This document shows positions 41,244 through 50,106 of a DNA stretch of 64,000 nt, piece after piece. Position 1 is the stretch's first letter. Each line of letters begins with the position of its first letter. A model generated the notes under the pieces. The model made no database searches. It saw only the letters and a program-made list of their open reading frames with translations, and had not been told where the DNA came from. Both the position numbers and the translations under genes were made by a program. Source of the stretch: Pseudomonas sp. 7SR1 (GTDB lineage: Bacteria; Pseudomonadota; Gammaproteobacteria; Pseudomonadales; Pseudomonadaceae); assembly GCF_900156465.1 (NCBI RefSeq), contig NZ_LT707064.1, positions 1,462,001 through 1,526,000 on the forward strand, given 5' to 3'.

Positions 41244-42269
41244 ATGCAAAACCTGACTCACTATATCCAGCGCCTTCTTGAACTGATGAAGCGCTACCCG
41301 GGGGTCATCGCGCTGGGCGGTTTCGTGTCCGGGATCGGCAGTTTCATGCTGGTGGACCGCCAGCAGGGCCTGGCGAGCTGGATCGCCATCGTGATGTTGG
41401 TGAGTTGGCTCTGGCTGATGCTGGAAAACAGCCTGACCCGCCTGTTCGCGCGGGTTTTCAAACGGGAAATTCCCCAGCCGCTGTTGCGTTACGCCACGCA
41501 GATGATCCACCAGGAAAGCCTGTTCTTCGTCCTGCCGTTTTTCTTCGTCACCACCACCTGGAACAGCAGCCAACTGCTTTTCACCGGCCTGCTCACCGCG
41601 GCGGCACTGATTTCCATCATCGACCCGCTGTACTACAAATGGCTGGCGCCCCGGCGCTGGGCCTTCCTGGCGTTGCACACCCTGACGCTGTTCGCCGCCC
41701 TGCTCACCGCATTGCCGGTCATCTTGCACCTGACCACCGACCAGAGCTTCAAGCTGGCCCTGGGCACGGCCATGCTGCTGTCGTTTCCCAGCCTCGCTTC
41801 GATCTTCCCGATCCGCACCGTGCGCAACGCCCTGGCGATCCTGTGCATCACCCTGGGCATTGGCGCTGCCGGCTGGGTGCTGCGTTCCTGGGTACCGCCC
41901 GCGACATTGTGGATGACCGAAGTGGCGATCAGCACTCAGCTGGAAGACCGCACACCCGGCGCCAGCCTCAAGGAAGTCAGCGCCGCCCAGATCCGTGGCA
42001 ACGGCCTGTACGCCTACACGGCGATCAACGCACCACGCGGGCTCGACGAGCGGATCTATCACGTCTGGCAATTCAACGGCAAGGAAGTCGATCGCATCGC
42101 CCTGGACATCCACGGTGGGCGCAAGGAAGGCTATCGCGCCTGGACCCACAAGCAGAACTTCCCGGATGACCCGGCAGGCAAATGGCAGGTGCGGGTGCTC
42201 ACGGAAAATGGCCAGGTGATCGGTGTGCTGCGTTTCAATGTGAGCGCCGCTGCGCCCGCAGCAAAATAA
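41244..42269 (+). CDS. DUF5924 / DUF2914 membrane protein
   Basis: The 341-residue protein has about seven N-terminal membrane segments (YPGVIALGGFVSGIGSFMLV through AILCITLGIGAAGWVLRSW). The soluble C-terminal DUF2914 domain contains LYAYTAINAPRGLDERIYHVWQFNGKEVDRIALDIHGGRKEGYRAWTHKQNFP and GKWQVRVLTENGQVIGVLRF. DUF2914 is a beta domain likely located in the periplasm, with the membrane part called DUF5924. No function is established. It stands alone, 158 bp after the M16 gene, and precedes the Mla-like operon by 43 bp, so cotranscription with that operon is possible. Confidence 0.8.
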   Translation: MQNLTHYIQRLLELMKRYPGVIALGGFVSGIGSFMLVDRQQGLASWIAIVMLVSWLWLMLENSLTRLFARVFKREIPQPLLRYATQMIHQESLFFVLPFFFVTTTWNSSQLLFTGLLTAAALISIIDPLYYKWLAPRRWAFLALHTLTLFAALLTALPVILHLTTDQSFKLALGTAMLLSFPSLASIFPIRTVRNALAILCITLGIGAAGWVLRSWVPPATLWMTEVAISTQLEDRTPGASLKEVSAAQIRGNGLYAYTAINAPRGLDERIYHVWQFNGKEVDRIALDIHGGRKEGYRAWTHKQNFPDDPAGKWQVRVLTENGQVIGVLRFNVSAAAPAAK

Positions 42270-42312
42270 TGACAGTCATGCTATTAGGTAGCGCTGTTCA
42301 AACCGAACGAGC

Positions 42313-43470
42313 ATGGAGCTTATGACCCCCAGCCCCCCTATGGGCAGTGCCCGACTCGACACGTCCGGCTCGCCGGCGCAACTGTGGATCAGTGGCGACT
42401 GGACCCTGGCCCATTACGCCCAGCTCAAGCGCTTGAGCGAATCGCTGCGCGGCCAGTACGACGAAAACGCCCGGATCGATCTCAACGGCCTCGGCGCCCT
42501 CGACACCGCCGGAGCCTCGCTATTGGTGGAGCTGCTGGGTTCGGAAAGGCTGGGCAAGACCGCCGAACACCCGGACTGCAGCCTGCCGGCAGCCGAGCGC
42601 GCCCTGCTGCAGACCGTGTATTGCTCGCTGACGGATTTCTGCGTACCGGACAAAGAGCCGAAAGTCAGCGTCGTGACCCAATTGCTGACACGCATCGGAC
42701 GGGCCGTGGAGAAGGTCTGGCAGGACACCCTGCAGTTGCTCGGCTTTGTCGGCCTGATCCTGGAAACCCTGGCCCGCGGCCTGTTCCACCCACGGCGCTG
42801 GCGGATTACCCCAATGGTGGTTCACATCGAGCAGACCGGCCTGGACGCGGCACCCATCGTGGCCTTGCTGACGTTCCTGGTGGGAGCGGTGGTGGCCTTC
42901 CTCGGGGCGACGGTGCTGGCGGATTTCGGCGCCAGTATCTTCACCGTGGACTTGGTGGCGTTCTCGTTTCTGCGTGAATTCGGCGTGTTGCTGACGGCGA
43001 TCCTCATGGCCGGTCGTACCGCCAGCGCATTCACCGCGCAGATCGGCTCGATGAAGGCCAACGAGGAAATCGACGCCATCAGGACCCTCGGCCTCGATCC
43101 TGTCGAGTTGCTGGTGCTGCCCAGGGTGCTGGCCCTCCTGGTGGCGCTGCCCATGCTGACATTCGTGGCCATGCTCGCGGGCATCATTGGCGGCGGCGTG
43201 GTGTGCGCCCTTTCCCTGGGCATCTCTCCGGCCATGTTCCTGTCGCTGCTGCAATCGGACATCGGCGTGCAGCACTTCGTGGTGGGCATGGTCAAGGCGC
43301 CGATCTTCGCGTTTCTGATCGCTGCCATCGGCTGCCTGGAAGGCTTCAAGGTCAGCGGCAGTGCCGAATCGGTCGGGGCCCACACCACCTCCAGCGTAGT
43401 GCAGTCGATTTTCGTGGTGATCGTGCTGGATGCCGTGGCCGCGCTGTTTTTCATGGAGATGAGCTGGTGA
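42313..43470 (+). CDS. MlaE-family ABC lipid-transport permease with N-terminal STAS domain
   Basis: The 385-residue protein starts with a STAS-like domain (residues about 18-90: QLWISGDWTLAHYAQLKRL, DLNGLGALDTAGASLLVELLG), equivalent to a separate MlaB. It continues with an MlaE permease (QTGLDAAPIVALLTFLVGAVVAFLGATVLADFGASIF, then REFGVLLTAILMAGRTASAFTAQIGSMKANEEIDAI), where the EIDAIRTLG loop contacts the ATPase. It is the first gene of a four-gene set (permease, ATPase, MCE, lipoprotein) that moves phospholipids between membranes. Two ATGs compete (42313, 42322); neither has an ideal ribosome site. Its stop overlaps the next start (GTGA). Confidence 0.92.
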   Translation: MELMTPSPPMGSARLDTSGSPAQLWISGDWTLAHYAQLKRLSESLRGQYDENARIDLNGLGALDTAGASLLVELLGSERLGKTAEHPDCSLPAAERALLQTVYCSLTDFCVPDKEPKVSVVTQLLTRIGRAVEKVWQDTLQLLGFVGLILETLARGLFHPRRWRITPMVVHIEQTGLDAAPIVALLTFLVGAVVAFLGATVLADFGASIFTVDLVAFSFLREFGVLLTAILMAGRTASAFTAQIGSMKANEEIDAIRTLGLDPVELLVLPRVLALLVALPMLTFVAMLAGIIGGGVVCALSLGISPAMFLSLLQSDIGVQHFVVGMVKAPIFAFLIAAIGCLEGFKVSGSAESVGAHTTSSVVQSIFVVIVLDAVAALFFMEMSW

Positions 43471-44270
43471 GTCGACCTCGTGCTACACCCGCCGACGCGG
43501 TGATCCAGGTGCGCGGCCTGTGCAATCGCTTTGGCCGCCAGAGCGTGCATGAAAACCTCGACCTGGACGTCTACAAAGGCGAGATCCTCGCCGTGGTGGG
43601 CGGCTCCGGCAGTGGCAAGTCGGTGCTGCTGCGCAGCATCGTCGGCCTGAACCAGCCCAGCGAGGGTTCGGTGCGGGTGTTCGGCCAGGACTTGCCAAGC
43701 CTGCCCCCGGCACAACGCTCACGGGTGGAACGACGCTTTGGCGTGCTGTTCCAGAAGGGCGCGCTGTTTTCGTCCCTGACGGTGACAGAGAACGTCGCCC
43801 TGCCGCTGATCGAACATGCCGGCCTCAGCCGGGCCGACGCCGAACACCTGGCGGCGGTGAAACTCGCCCTGGCCGGACTGCCGCTCTCGGCCGCGGACAA
43901 GTACCCCGCGTCGCTGTCCGGCGGCATGATCAAGCGGGCCGCCCTGGCCCGTGCGCTGGCCCTGGACCCGGACATCCTGTTTCTCGACGAACCCACTGCC
44001 GGACTCGACCCCATCGGCGCGGCGGCCTTCGACCAGTTGATCCTGACGCTGCGCGACGCCCTGGGCCTGAGCGTGTTCCTGGTCACCCACGACCTGGACA
44101 CCCTCTACACCATCACGGATCGAGTAGCGGTGCTGGCCCAGAAAAAAGTCCTGGTGGCTGATGTCATCGACAAGGTGTCGGAAACCGACGATGCCTGGAT
44201 TCATGAATACTTTCATGGCCCTCGCGGCCGCGCGGCGCTGTCGGCCGCTACACAGTCCAACGAGGTTTGA
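43467..44270 (+). CDS. MlaF-like ABC transporter ATPase
   Basis: The 267-residue ATPase of the lipid transporter starts with GTG at 43467, overlapping the permease stop. Motifs: Walker A GGSGSGKSVLL, Q-loop FQKGALFSSLTV, signature LSGGMIKRAALARAL, Walker B DILFLDEPTAGLDP and H-loop LVTHDLDT. The SGGMIKR signature with M-x-K/R is typical of the Mla subfamily. Cys and Gly in CNRFGRQ form the A-loop region. It is translationally coupled upstream and ends 1 bp before the MCE gene. Confidence 0.94.
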   Translation: MSRPRATPADAVIQVRGLCNRFGRQSVHENLDLDVYKGEILAVVGGSGSGKSVLLRSIVGLNQPSEGSVRVFGQDLPSLPPAQRSRVERRFGVLFQKGALFSSLTVTENVALPLIEHAGLSRADAEHLAAVKLALAGLPLSAADKYPASLSGGMIKRAALARALALDPDILFLDEPTAGLDPIGAAAFDQLILTLRDALGLSVFLVTHDLDTLYTITDRVAVLAQKKVLVADVIDKVSETDDAWIHEYFHGPRGRAALSAATQSNEV

Positions 44271-44271
44271 C

Positions 44272-45210
44272 ATGGAAACCCGAGCCCATCATGTGCTGAT
44301 CGGCCTGTTCACCGTCATTGTGGTGGTCAGCGCCCTGCTGTTCGGCCTCTGGCTGGCCAAGTCCAGCGTGGACAGCGAGTTCAAGGATTACGAAGTGGTG
44401 TTCAACGAGGCTGTCAGCGGCTTGTCCCGAGGCAGCTCGGTGGAATACAGCGGCATCAAGGTCGGGGACGTGGTGAACCTGCGCCTGGATCCGAACGATC
44501 CGCGCCGGGTGCTGGCGCGAGTGCGCTTGAGCGGTGAAACGCCGATCAAGCAGGACACCCAGGCCAAGCTGGCACTGACGGGCATCACCGGCACCTCGAT
44601 CATCCAGCTCAGTGGCGGCACGCCCCAGAGCCCGCCATTGACCGGGCACGACGGCGAACCGCCGGTGATCGTCGCCGCGCCCTCACCCATCGCCCGCCTG
44701 CTCAATAACAGCGACGACGTGATGACCAACATCAACCTGCTGCTGCACAACGCCAACGAGGTGTTTTCCTCCGACAACGTCCAGCGCCTGAGCAATACCC
44801 TGGATCATCTGGAACAAACCACCGGGGTCATTGCCGATCAGCGTGGCGACATTCGCCAGGCCATGCAGCAACTGGCGTCCATCGGCAAACAGGCCAGCGC
44901 CACGCTGGAGCAGACCACCGCGCTGATGCGCAACGCCAATGGGCTGCTCAACGACCAGGGCAAACAGGCGTTCGGCAATGCCGGCCAGGCCATGGAGTCC
45001 CTGGCTCGCAGCACGGCGACCCTCGACAGACTGCTGGACGACAACCGCGACGCGCTGAACAACGGCATGCAAGGCCTCAACGCCCTGGCGCCGGCCGTGC
45101 GCGAGCTGCGGGAAACCCTGAGTGCCCTGCGCGGTATATCCCGGCGCCTGGACGCCAACCCCAGCGGCTATCTGCTGGGCAATGACAAGGATAAGGAGTT
45201 CACGCCATGA
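44272..45210 (+). CDS. MCE-domain (MlaD-like) lipid-binding protein
   Basis: The 312-residue protein is anchored by one N-terminal helix (HHVLIGLFTVIVVVSALLFGLWLA). A single MCE domain follows (residues about 38-115: YEVVFNEAVSGLSRGSSVEYSGIKVGDVVNLRLDP and KLALTGITGTSIIQLSGG). The long C-terminal helical tail (about 150-310) is rich in Q, N and T with heptad-like patterns and probably forms a needle or channel like PqiB/YebT or LetB-type proteins. It is longer than E. coli MlaD (183 residues). The set is therefore closer to the PqiABC-like branch combined with an Mla ABC engine. Confidence 0.92.
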   Translation: METRAHHVLIGLFTVIVVVSALLFGLWLAKSSVDSEFKDYEVVFNEAVSGLSRGSSVEYSGIKVGDVVNLRLDPNDPRRVLARVRLSGETPIKQDTQAKLALTGITGTSIIQLSGGTPQSPPLTGHDGEPPVIVAAPSPIARLLNNSDDVMTNINLLLHNANEVFSSDNVQRLSNTLDHLEQTTGVIADQRGDIRQAMQQLASIGKQASATLEQTTALMRNANGLLNDQGKQAFGNAGQAMESLARSTATLDRLLDDNRDALNNGMQGLNALAPAVRELRETLSALRGISRRLDANPSGYLLGNDKDKEFTP

Positions 45211-45839
45211 AGCCGTTCAATCGATTCGTCTGTCCGGCGCTGGTGCTGACAGCGTTTATCCTGCTGACCGGGTGTTCGATCCTGCCCAAGGCCGAGCCGT
45301 CGGACATCTATCGGCTGCCCGCCAGCCAGGCGTCGGCCTCGGCCGGCACGCCGGTGAGCTGGTCGTTGCGCCTGGCCAGCCCGCAGGCCAGCGAAGTGCT
45401 CAACAGCCCGAAAATCGCGGTCATTCCCCAGGGCAACCTGTTCAGCAGCTACGCCGCCTCGCGCTGGAGCGATCCCGCCCCGGTGTTGCTGCGCAATCGC
45501 TTGCTCGACGGCTTTGCCCAGGACGGACGGGTCAGGCTGCTGAGTGTCGCCGACAGCAACCTGCAGGCAGACCTGGAACTGGGCGGGCAATTGCAGGCGT
45601 TCCAGACCGAATACCAGGGCTCGGCCGCCAGCGTGGTGGTTCGCCTGGATGCATTGCTGGTGCGTGGTTTCGACCAGCGCATCCTGGCCAGCCGCCGCTT
45701 CGAAGTGCGCCAGCCCTTGAGCGATGTGAAGGTACCGGCGGTGGTGGATGGCTTTGGCCGGGCCAGTGACCGGCTGACCGCCGAGGTGGTGAACTGGACG
45801 CTGGAGCAGGGTCAGCGCTTCGCGACCCCGGCGCCCTGA
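45207..45839 (+). CDS. ABC-type transport auxiliary lipoprotein (PqiC/DUF330-like)
   Basis: The 210-residue lipoprotein has the lipobox LLTGC (Cys at about 23). The domain (IYRLPASQASASAGTPVSWSLRLASPQASEVLNSPKIAVIPQGNLFSSYAASRWSDPAPVLLRNRLLDGFAQDG) is the ABC_trans_aux fold, similar to PqiC and LptE/TolB-like outer-membrane partners. It would sit at the outer membrane and receive lipid from the MCE needle. It overlaps the MCE gene by 4 bp and ends 3 bp before the convergent SpmAB-type gene. Confidence 0.9.
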   Translation: MKPFNRFVCPALVLTAFILLTGCSILPKAEPSDIYRLPASQASASAGTPVSWSLRLASPQASEVLNSPKIAVIPQGNLFSSYAASRWSDPAPVLLRNRLLDGFAQDGRVRLLSVADSNLQADLELGGQLQAFQTEYQGSAASVVVRLDALLVRGFDQRILASRRFEVRQPLSDVKVPAVVDGFGRASDRLTAEVVNWTLEQGQRFATPAP

Positions 45840-45842
45840 ACC

Positions 45843-47072
45843 TCAGCCAAAGAACCAGTAGCACACGCCGATCGCCCCCAGCACGCCGGCCAGCTCCGCC
45901 AGCAGCGCGCACCCCACCGCATGCCGCGCCCGCTGGATGCCCACGGCGCCGAAGTACACCGCCAGCACATAGAAGGTGGTTTCCGTGCTGCCCTGGATGG
46001 TGGCTGCCACCAGGGCCGGGAAGCTGTCCACCCCGGAAGTCTTCATGGTTTCGATCAGCATCGCCCGGGCGGCGCTGCCGGAGAAGGGCTTGACCATGGC
46101 CGTGGGCAAGGCGTCGACGAAACGCGTGTCCCAACCCGCCCACTGCACCAGGTGCCGGATGCCATCCAGGCCGAAATCCAGCGCGCCCGAAGCCCGCAGC
46201 ACGCCCACGGCGCAGAGCATGGCCACCAGGTAGGGCAGCAGGCCCTTGGCAACGTCGAACCCTTCCTTGGCACCTTCGACGAACGCTTCGTAGACCTTGA
46301 CCTTGCGCAGCGCGCCGATCACCAGGAACAGGATGATCAGGCCGAACAACGTCAGGTTGCCCAGGATCGATGACAACCCCGCCAAGGCCGTGGCCGAGAG
46401 CGTCGTCAGCATGGCCATGAAACCGCCCAGCACCAACGCACCGGGCACCAGGTACGCCAGCACTACCGGGTCCCACAGACGAAGACGCTGCATGAACGCC
46501 ACCGACAGCAGCCCCACCAGGGTCGAGCAACTGGTGGCGAGCAGGATCGGCAGGAACACCAGGGTCGGGTCCGGCGCACCTTGCTGGGCGCGGTACATGA
46601 AAATCGTCACCGGCAGCAGCGTCAGCGACGACGCGTTGAGCACCAGGAACAGGATCTGGGCATTGCTGGCGATGGTCGGGCTGGGATTGAGGTCCTGCAG
46701 GGCACGCATGGCCTTGAGGCCGATGGGGGTGGCGGCGTTATCCAGTCCCAGCCCGTTGGCGGCGAAGTTGAGGGTAATCAGGCCGATCGCCGGATGGCCC
46801 GGCGGCACTTCCGGCATCAGGCGCAGGAACAGCGGGCCGAGGGCCTTGGCCAGCCAGTCGACGATGCCGGCCTTTTCGGCGATGCGCAGGAACCCCAACC
46901 AGAGGGTCAGGGTGCCGAACAGCAGGACCATGACCTCCACCGACAGCTTGGCCATGGCAAAGATGCTTTCCACCATGGCCGCGAAGATCCCGGCGTTGCC
47001 GCCGACCAGCCACTGCACCAGCGCCGATACGGCCGCCACGATAAAGAAGCCAAGCCACAGGCCATTGAGCAT
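45843..47072 (-). CDS. Nucleoside-recognition (SpmA-SpmB type) membrane protein
   Basis: The 409-residue inner-membrane protein consists of two Gate/nucleoside-recognition units. The first (about 40-190: VMVLLFGTLTLWLGFLRIAEKAGIVDWLAKALGPLFLRLMPEVPPGHPAIGLITLNFAANGLGLDNAATPIGLKAM) resembles SpmA and the second (about 250-400: KVKVYEAFVEGAKEGFDVAKGLLPYLVAMLCAVGVLR and GSTETTFYVLAVYFGAVG) resembles SpmB. In Bacillus these are separate; the fused form is common in proteobacteria, where its role is unknown, possibly transport of small molecules. The N-D-A motif LDNAATPIG and the GSTETTFY motif are intact. Confidence 0.88.
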   Translation of the reverse strand: MLNGLWLGFFIVAAVSALVQWLVGGNAGIFAAMVESIFAMAKLSVEVMVLLFGTLTLWLGFLRIAEKAGIVDWLAKALGPLFLRLMPEVPPGHPAIGLITLNFAANGLGLDNAATPIGLKAMRALQDLNPSPTIASNAQILFLVLNASSLTLLPVTIFMYRAQQGAPDPTLVFLPILLATSCSTLVGLLSVAFMQRLRLWDPVVLAYLVPGALVLGGFMAMLTTLSATALAGLSSILGNLTLFGLIILFLVIGALRKVKVYEAFVEGAKEGFDVAKGLLPYLVAMLCAVGVLRASGALDFGLDGIRHLVQWAGWDTRFVDALPTAMVKPFSGSAARAMLIETMKTSGVDSFPALVAATIQGSTETTFYVLAVYFGAVGIQRARHAVGCALLAELAGVLGAIGVCYWFFG

Positions 47073-47125
47073 CGGTTAAATCCCCCGGAAGATGCGGCGA
47101 ATGATAGCGGGGCTGGCAGAAACGA

Positions 47126-47151
47126 CAAACCCCGGATTTTCCCGGGGTTTG
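47126..47151 (-). terminator. Hairpin, probable terminator of the gltP transcript
   Basis: CAAACCCCGG-ATTTTC-CCGGGGTTTG is a perfect 10-bp stem. Downstream on the minus strand follows TCGTTTC, a weak T run. It could equally act on the plus strand. Confidence 0.45.
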
Positions 47152-47221
47152 CCTGGATGTTGAATGTGCCGTCGCCATCGCGGGCCTTGAAGCCTGATGC
47201 CGATCAGTCAACTGGCACACA

Positions 47222-47337
47222 ACCCGCTGGGCTGCGGAGCAGGCCTGAAACCGGACGACGCGCTAGGTCTGGTCAATGACATCGGCAATGGTGGGGCCGC
47301 TTGGCGGCCCAGCGGGGGATAAATCCCCTCGTCACAA
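47222..47337. repeat. Decayed pair of GTGGCGAGGGG-type repeats
   Basis: Left part ACCCGCTGGGCTGCGGAGCA near 47222, and minus copy CAGCGGGGGATAAATCCCCT with CGTCAC at about 47310-47337. Confidence 0.6.
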
Positions 47338-47357
47338 TCCTGGCCTCAAGGCAGGCA

Positions 47358-48689
47358 TCAATGGCTGGAAGGCTCCCCCGCCGGCAGCGGCTCCTTGCTG
47401 CGCCAGTGTGGCAGGGAGTTCCAGTAGCGCTGGCCCTTGGCATCGTCGTACATGCCTTCCCAACGAGCGATCACCAGCACCGCCAGGGCGTTGCCGATCA
47501 CGTTCAGCGCGGTACGGGCCATATCCATGATGCGGTCGACACCGGCGATGAAGGCCAGGCCTTCCAAGGGAATACCGACACTGCCGAGGGTGGCGAGCAG
47601 CACCACGAAGGATACGCCCGGCACGCCGGCGATGCCCTTGGAAGTGACCATCAGGGTCAGAACCAATAGCAGTTGCTGGCTGATGGACAGGTCGATGCCA
47701 TACAGCTGGGCGATGAAGATCGCCGCGATGCTCTGATAGAGGGTCGAACCATCGAGGTTGAACGAATAACCGGTGGGCACCACGAAGCTGCAGATGGCTT
47801 TCGGTGCGCCGTAGGCTTCCATCTTCTCGATCACCCGCGGCAATACCGTTTCGGAGCTGGCGGTGGAGTAGGCCAGCACCAGTTCGTCCTTGAAAATGCG
47901 CATCAGCTTGAGCACCGAGAAGCCGAACAGGCGCGCAACCAGGCCCAGTACCACGAAGGCGAAGAAGGCGATGGCGACGTAAACCAGGATCACCAGTTTT
48001 GCCAATGGCAGCAGGGAAGCGAAGCCGAAGTTGGCGACGGTCACCGCGATCAGTGCGAAAACGCCGATCGGCGCGTAGTTCATGATCATGTGGGTGACCT
48101 TGAACATGCTTTCCGACACGCCCTGGAACATTTTCACCAGCGGGTCGCGCAGGTCCGGCTGCAGGCTGGAAAGACCGAGGCCGAACAGAACGGAGAAGAA
48201 AATGATCGGCAGCATCTCGCCGCGAGCGGCCGCTGCGAAGATGTTTGACGGGATCAGGTTGAGGATGGTCTGGATAAAGGCATGTTCATGCTGGACTTCG
48301 GCGGCCGTGGCCTGGTACTTGGAAATGTCCACGGTACCCAGGGTGCTCATGTCGATGCCGCTGCCTGGATGGAAGAAGTTGGCCAGCAGCAGGCCGACAA
48401 CAATAGCGATGGTGGTGACGACTTCGAAATAGACGATGGTCTTGAAGCCGATACGCCCGAGTTTCTTGGCGTCACCGACCCCGGCAATGCCGACGATCAG
48501 GGAGGAAATCACGATCGGGATCACGATCATCTTGATCAGGCGAATGAAGATATCGCCTGCCGGTTGCAACACGTTGCTGATCCACCAGGCCTTTTCGCCA
48601 CTGAAATGGTTGAGCAGCGCGCCGAGTGCAATCCCGAGCACCAGGCCGATGAGAATCTGCCAGGCGAGGCTTAGTTTTGCCTTCTTCAT
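47358..48689 (-). CDS. gltP: Dicarboxylate/glutamate:cation symporter (DAACS family)
   Basis: The 443-residue inner-membrane symporter imports glutamate/aspartate or C4-dicarboxylates with H+ or Na+. Transport core motifs are intact: HP1 ASSETVLPRVIEKMEAYGAPKAI, the TM7 region VVPTGYSFNLDGSTLYQSIAAIFIAQLYG (NMDGT-like), and HP2 SKGIAGVPGVSFVVLLATL. The residue pattern is closer to GltP than to DctA. ATG 48689 is chosen because AAGGG lies 8-9 nt upstream and the protein then begins MKKAKLSLAWQI; the longer form starts in the leader. A 704-bp gene-free region precedes it. Confidence 0.92.
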   Translation of the reverse strand: MKKAKLSLAWQILIGLVLGIALGALLNHFSGEKAWWISNVLQPAGDIFIRLIKMIVIPIVISSLIVGIAGVGDAKKLGRIGFKTIVYFEVVTTIAIVVGLLLANFFHPGSGIDMSTLGTVDISKYQATAAEVQHEHAFIQTILNLIPSNIFAAAARGEMLPIIFFSVLFGLGLSSLQPDLRDPLVKMFQGVSESMFKVTHMIMNYAPIGVFALIAVTVANFGFASLLPLAKLVILVYVAIAFFAFVVLGLVARLFGFSVLKLMRIFKDELVLAYSTASSETVLPRVIEKMEAYGAPKAICSFVVPTGYSFNLDGSTLYQSIAAIFIAQLYGIDLSISQQLLLVLTLMVTSKGIAGVPGVSFVVLLATLGSVGIPLEGLAFIAGVDRIMDMARTALNVIGNALAVLVIARWEGMYDDAKGQRYWNSLPHWRSKEPLPAGEPSSH

Positions 48690-49393
48690 ATCATTACCCT
48701 TACTTCGATTGGACACGGACAAAAGCATGGAAGGGACCGCTCATGGCGACACGAATCCGCGCTTTTGCCCCCGTATAAGGTCACCCCGAGCACGCGCTGG
48801 CGGCTGACTGGCGGGCGAAAAAAGGCGCAACTATTGCGAGGCGAGGGGGGATCGTCTAATGCCGTAACCGCCTACCCCATGCCGAATCGGCATGAGTTTT
48901 TCCAAACAAAACGCGCGTCCCAACCGGTTCGAATGTGCCAATTAGGCAGGCAAAAGCGCCGTGAACCGGCCATTTCAGCGTAGCCTGCGCCTTTTTCAGC
49001 GCCAGGAAAACCGCCAGGGCTCAGACAAATTGTCGCAACGTCATTTAATGAAATAGCGCGAACCTTCTCCGATTAACGGTCAGGTCCGGAAGGGAAAGAG
49101 CGCTGGAAGGGCAAAAAACCGCAGGGGATGGGGCACGGCTGGGATAAAAATGACCAGGCGCTCTGGCTCAAGCCTCTTGCGTTGAAAAGCTCTCCGCAGG
49201 TTCGCCCAGCCCCAGGGACTTTGCGAACCTGCGTCGCAGCTTTTACCTGACCCGGCCCTTTCGCAGGCACCCCTTGTGCCCGTAGGTCACTCCGACCCTC
49301 AATGGTCAGAACGTCCCAGCCCCCTGGTCATGCAACAGCCCTCTTCAGGCTGTGCAGAGGGAAAAGCAAGACTGCTGTTCCCGTTGTCGAAAC
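48690..49393. other. Long gene-free region upstream of gltP
   Basis: Both neighbours are read leftward, so this stretch lies upstream of gltP and downstream of the Ivy gene. Short open frames here lack ribosome sites and family matches. It carries the large palindrome at 49185-49244. Small RNA or long gltP leader are the likeliest contents. Confidence 0.5.
49185..49244. terminator. Large palindrome with A/T flanks, bidirectional terminator or sRNA 3' end
   Basis: AAAAGCT (49185-49191) pairs with AGCTTTT (49238-49244) and CGCAGGTTCGC (49195-49205) with GCGAACCTGCG (49223-49233), enclosing a 17-nt loop. Only a 3/4-nt internal loop interrupts 18 base pairs, and both strands end in TTTT. It lies 150 bp beyond the stop codon of the Ivy gene, so it could end that transcript; it is also a candidate small-RNA terminator. 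Confidence 0.6.
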
Positions 49394-49858
49394 TCAGTAC
49401 CAGTTAGGATCCTTCTTGAGTTGCTCCATTAACATTTCCTGCATACCTTCGTCCGGGTTACCCAGGAAACGATAGTCGGCGTGGCGGGTCGGCGATTTGT
49501 CGGCAGGCAGTCCGGCGGGTACCTCGACCAGCAAGGCGTAGGCCTCGTCCTTATCGAAACTGAAGGCCACGAACAGGCGCTTGCTGCGACAGGTGGCCTG
49601 GGTCTCGCACAGCGGACCGACCAGATACTTGTCGCCGTCTTCTTCGACAGCGTTCATCTGTTCCGAATCGCCGGACAGGTTCATGACCCATTCCGGCAAG
49701 CGTTCTTCTTTCTTGACGACCTGCTGCCAGGTCTCGCGGTATTGCGGGTCTGACTCGAGCAACTGGTTGACCCGCATCTGTCCGTCATTGGCAGCCATTG
49801 CCAGGGTGCTGCCGCCCAGGAGCAGGGCGGCTACCCATCCTTTCAACGAAACGCTCAT
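49394..49858 (-). CDS. Ivy-family lysozyme inhibitor
   Basis: The 154-residue periplasmic protein has a signal peptide (MSVSLKGWVAALLLGGSTLAMA). The Ivy-like region is VGPLCETQATCRSKRLFVAFSFDKDEAYALLVEVPAG, where the Cys pair (C-x5-C) frames the loop that plugs the lysozyme active site; the tail RFLGNPDEGMQEMLMEQLKKDPNWY is typical. In Pseudomonas a protein of this type is encoded next to algB together with a DUF1328 gene, as here. The E. coli loop sequence (CKPHDC) is replaced by CETQATC, so inhibition strength or target (lysozyme or lytic transglycosylase) is uncertain. Confidence 0.75.
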   Translation of the reverse strand: MSVSLKGWVAALLLGGSTLAMAANDGQMRVNQLLESDPQYRETWQQVVKKEERLPEWVMNLSGDSEQMNAVEEDGDKYLVGPLCETQATCRSKRLFVAFSFDKDEAYALLVEVPAGLPADKSPTRHADYRFLGNPDEGMQEMLMEQLKKDPNWY

Positions 49859-49860
49859 GG

Positions 49861-50046
<186 letters not shown>

Positions 50047-50106
50047 CTATTTAGTTTGGGTCTGGCGGAGATGGTTCCATGCGCCAAGGACGCAGGGATC
50101 ATCGAG

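Larger units (their letters stand above)
47073..47357. other. Intergenic region between gltP and the SpmAB-type gene
   Basis: It contains a perfect hairpin (47126-47151) and a GTGGCGAGGGG-family repeat pair (47222-47337). No gene is recognised. Confidence 0.5.

Noticed and set aside
48765..48983. 72-codon frame upstream of gltP
   Set aside because: No start context or similarity; composition like non-coding flank.
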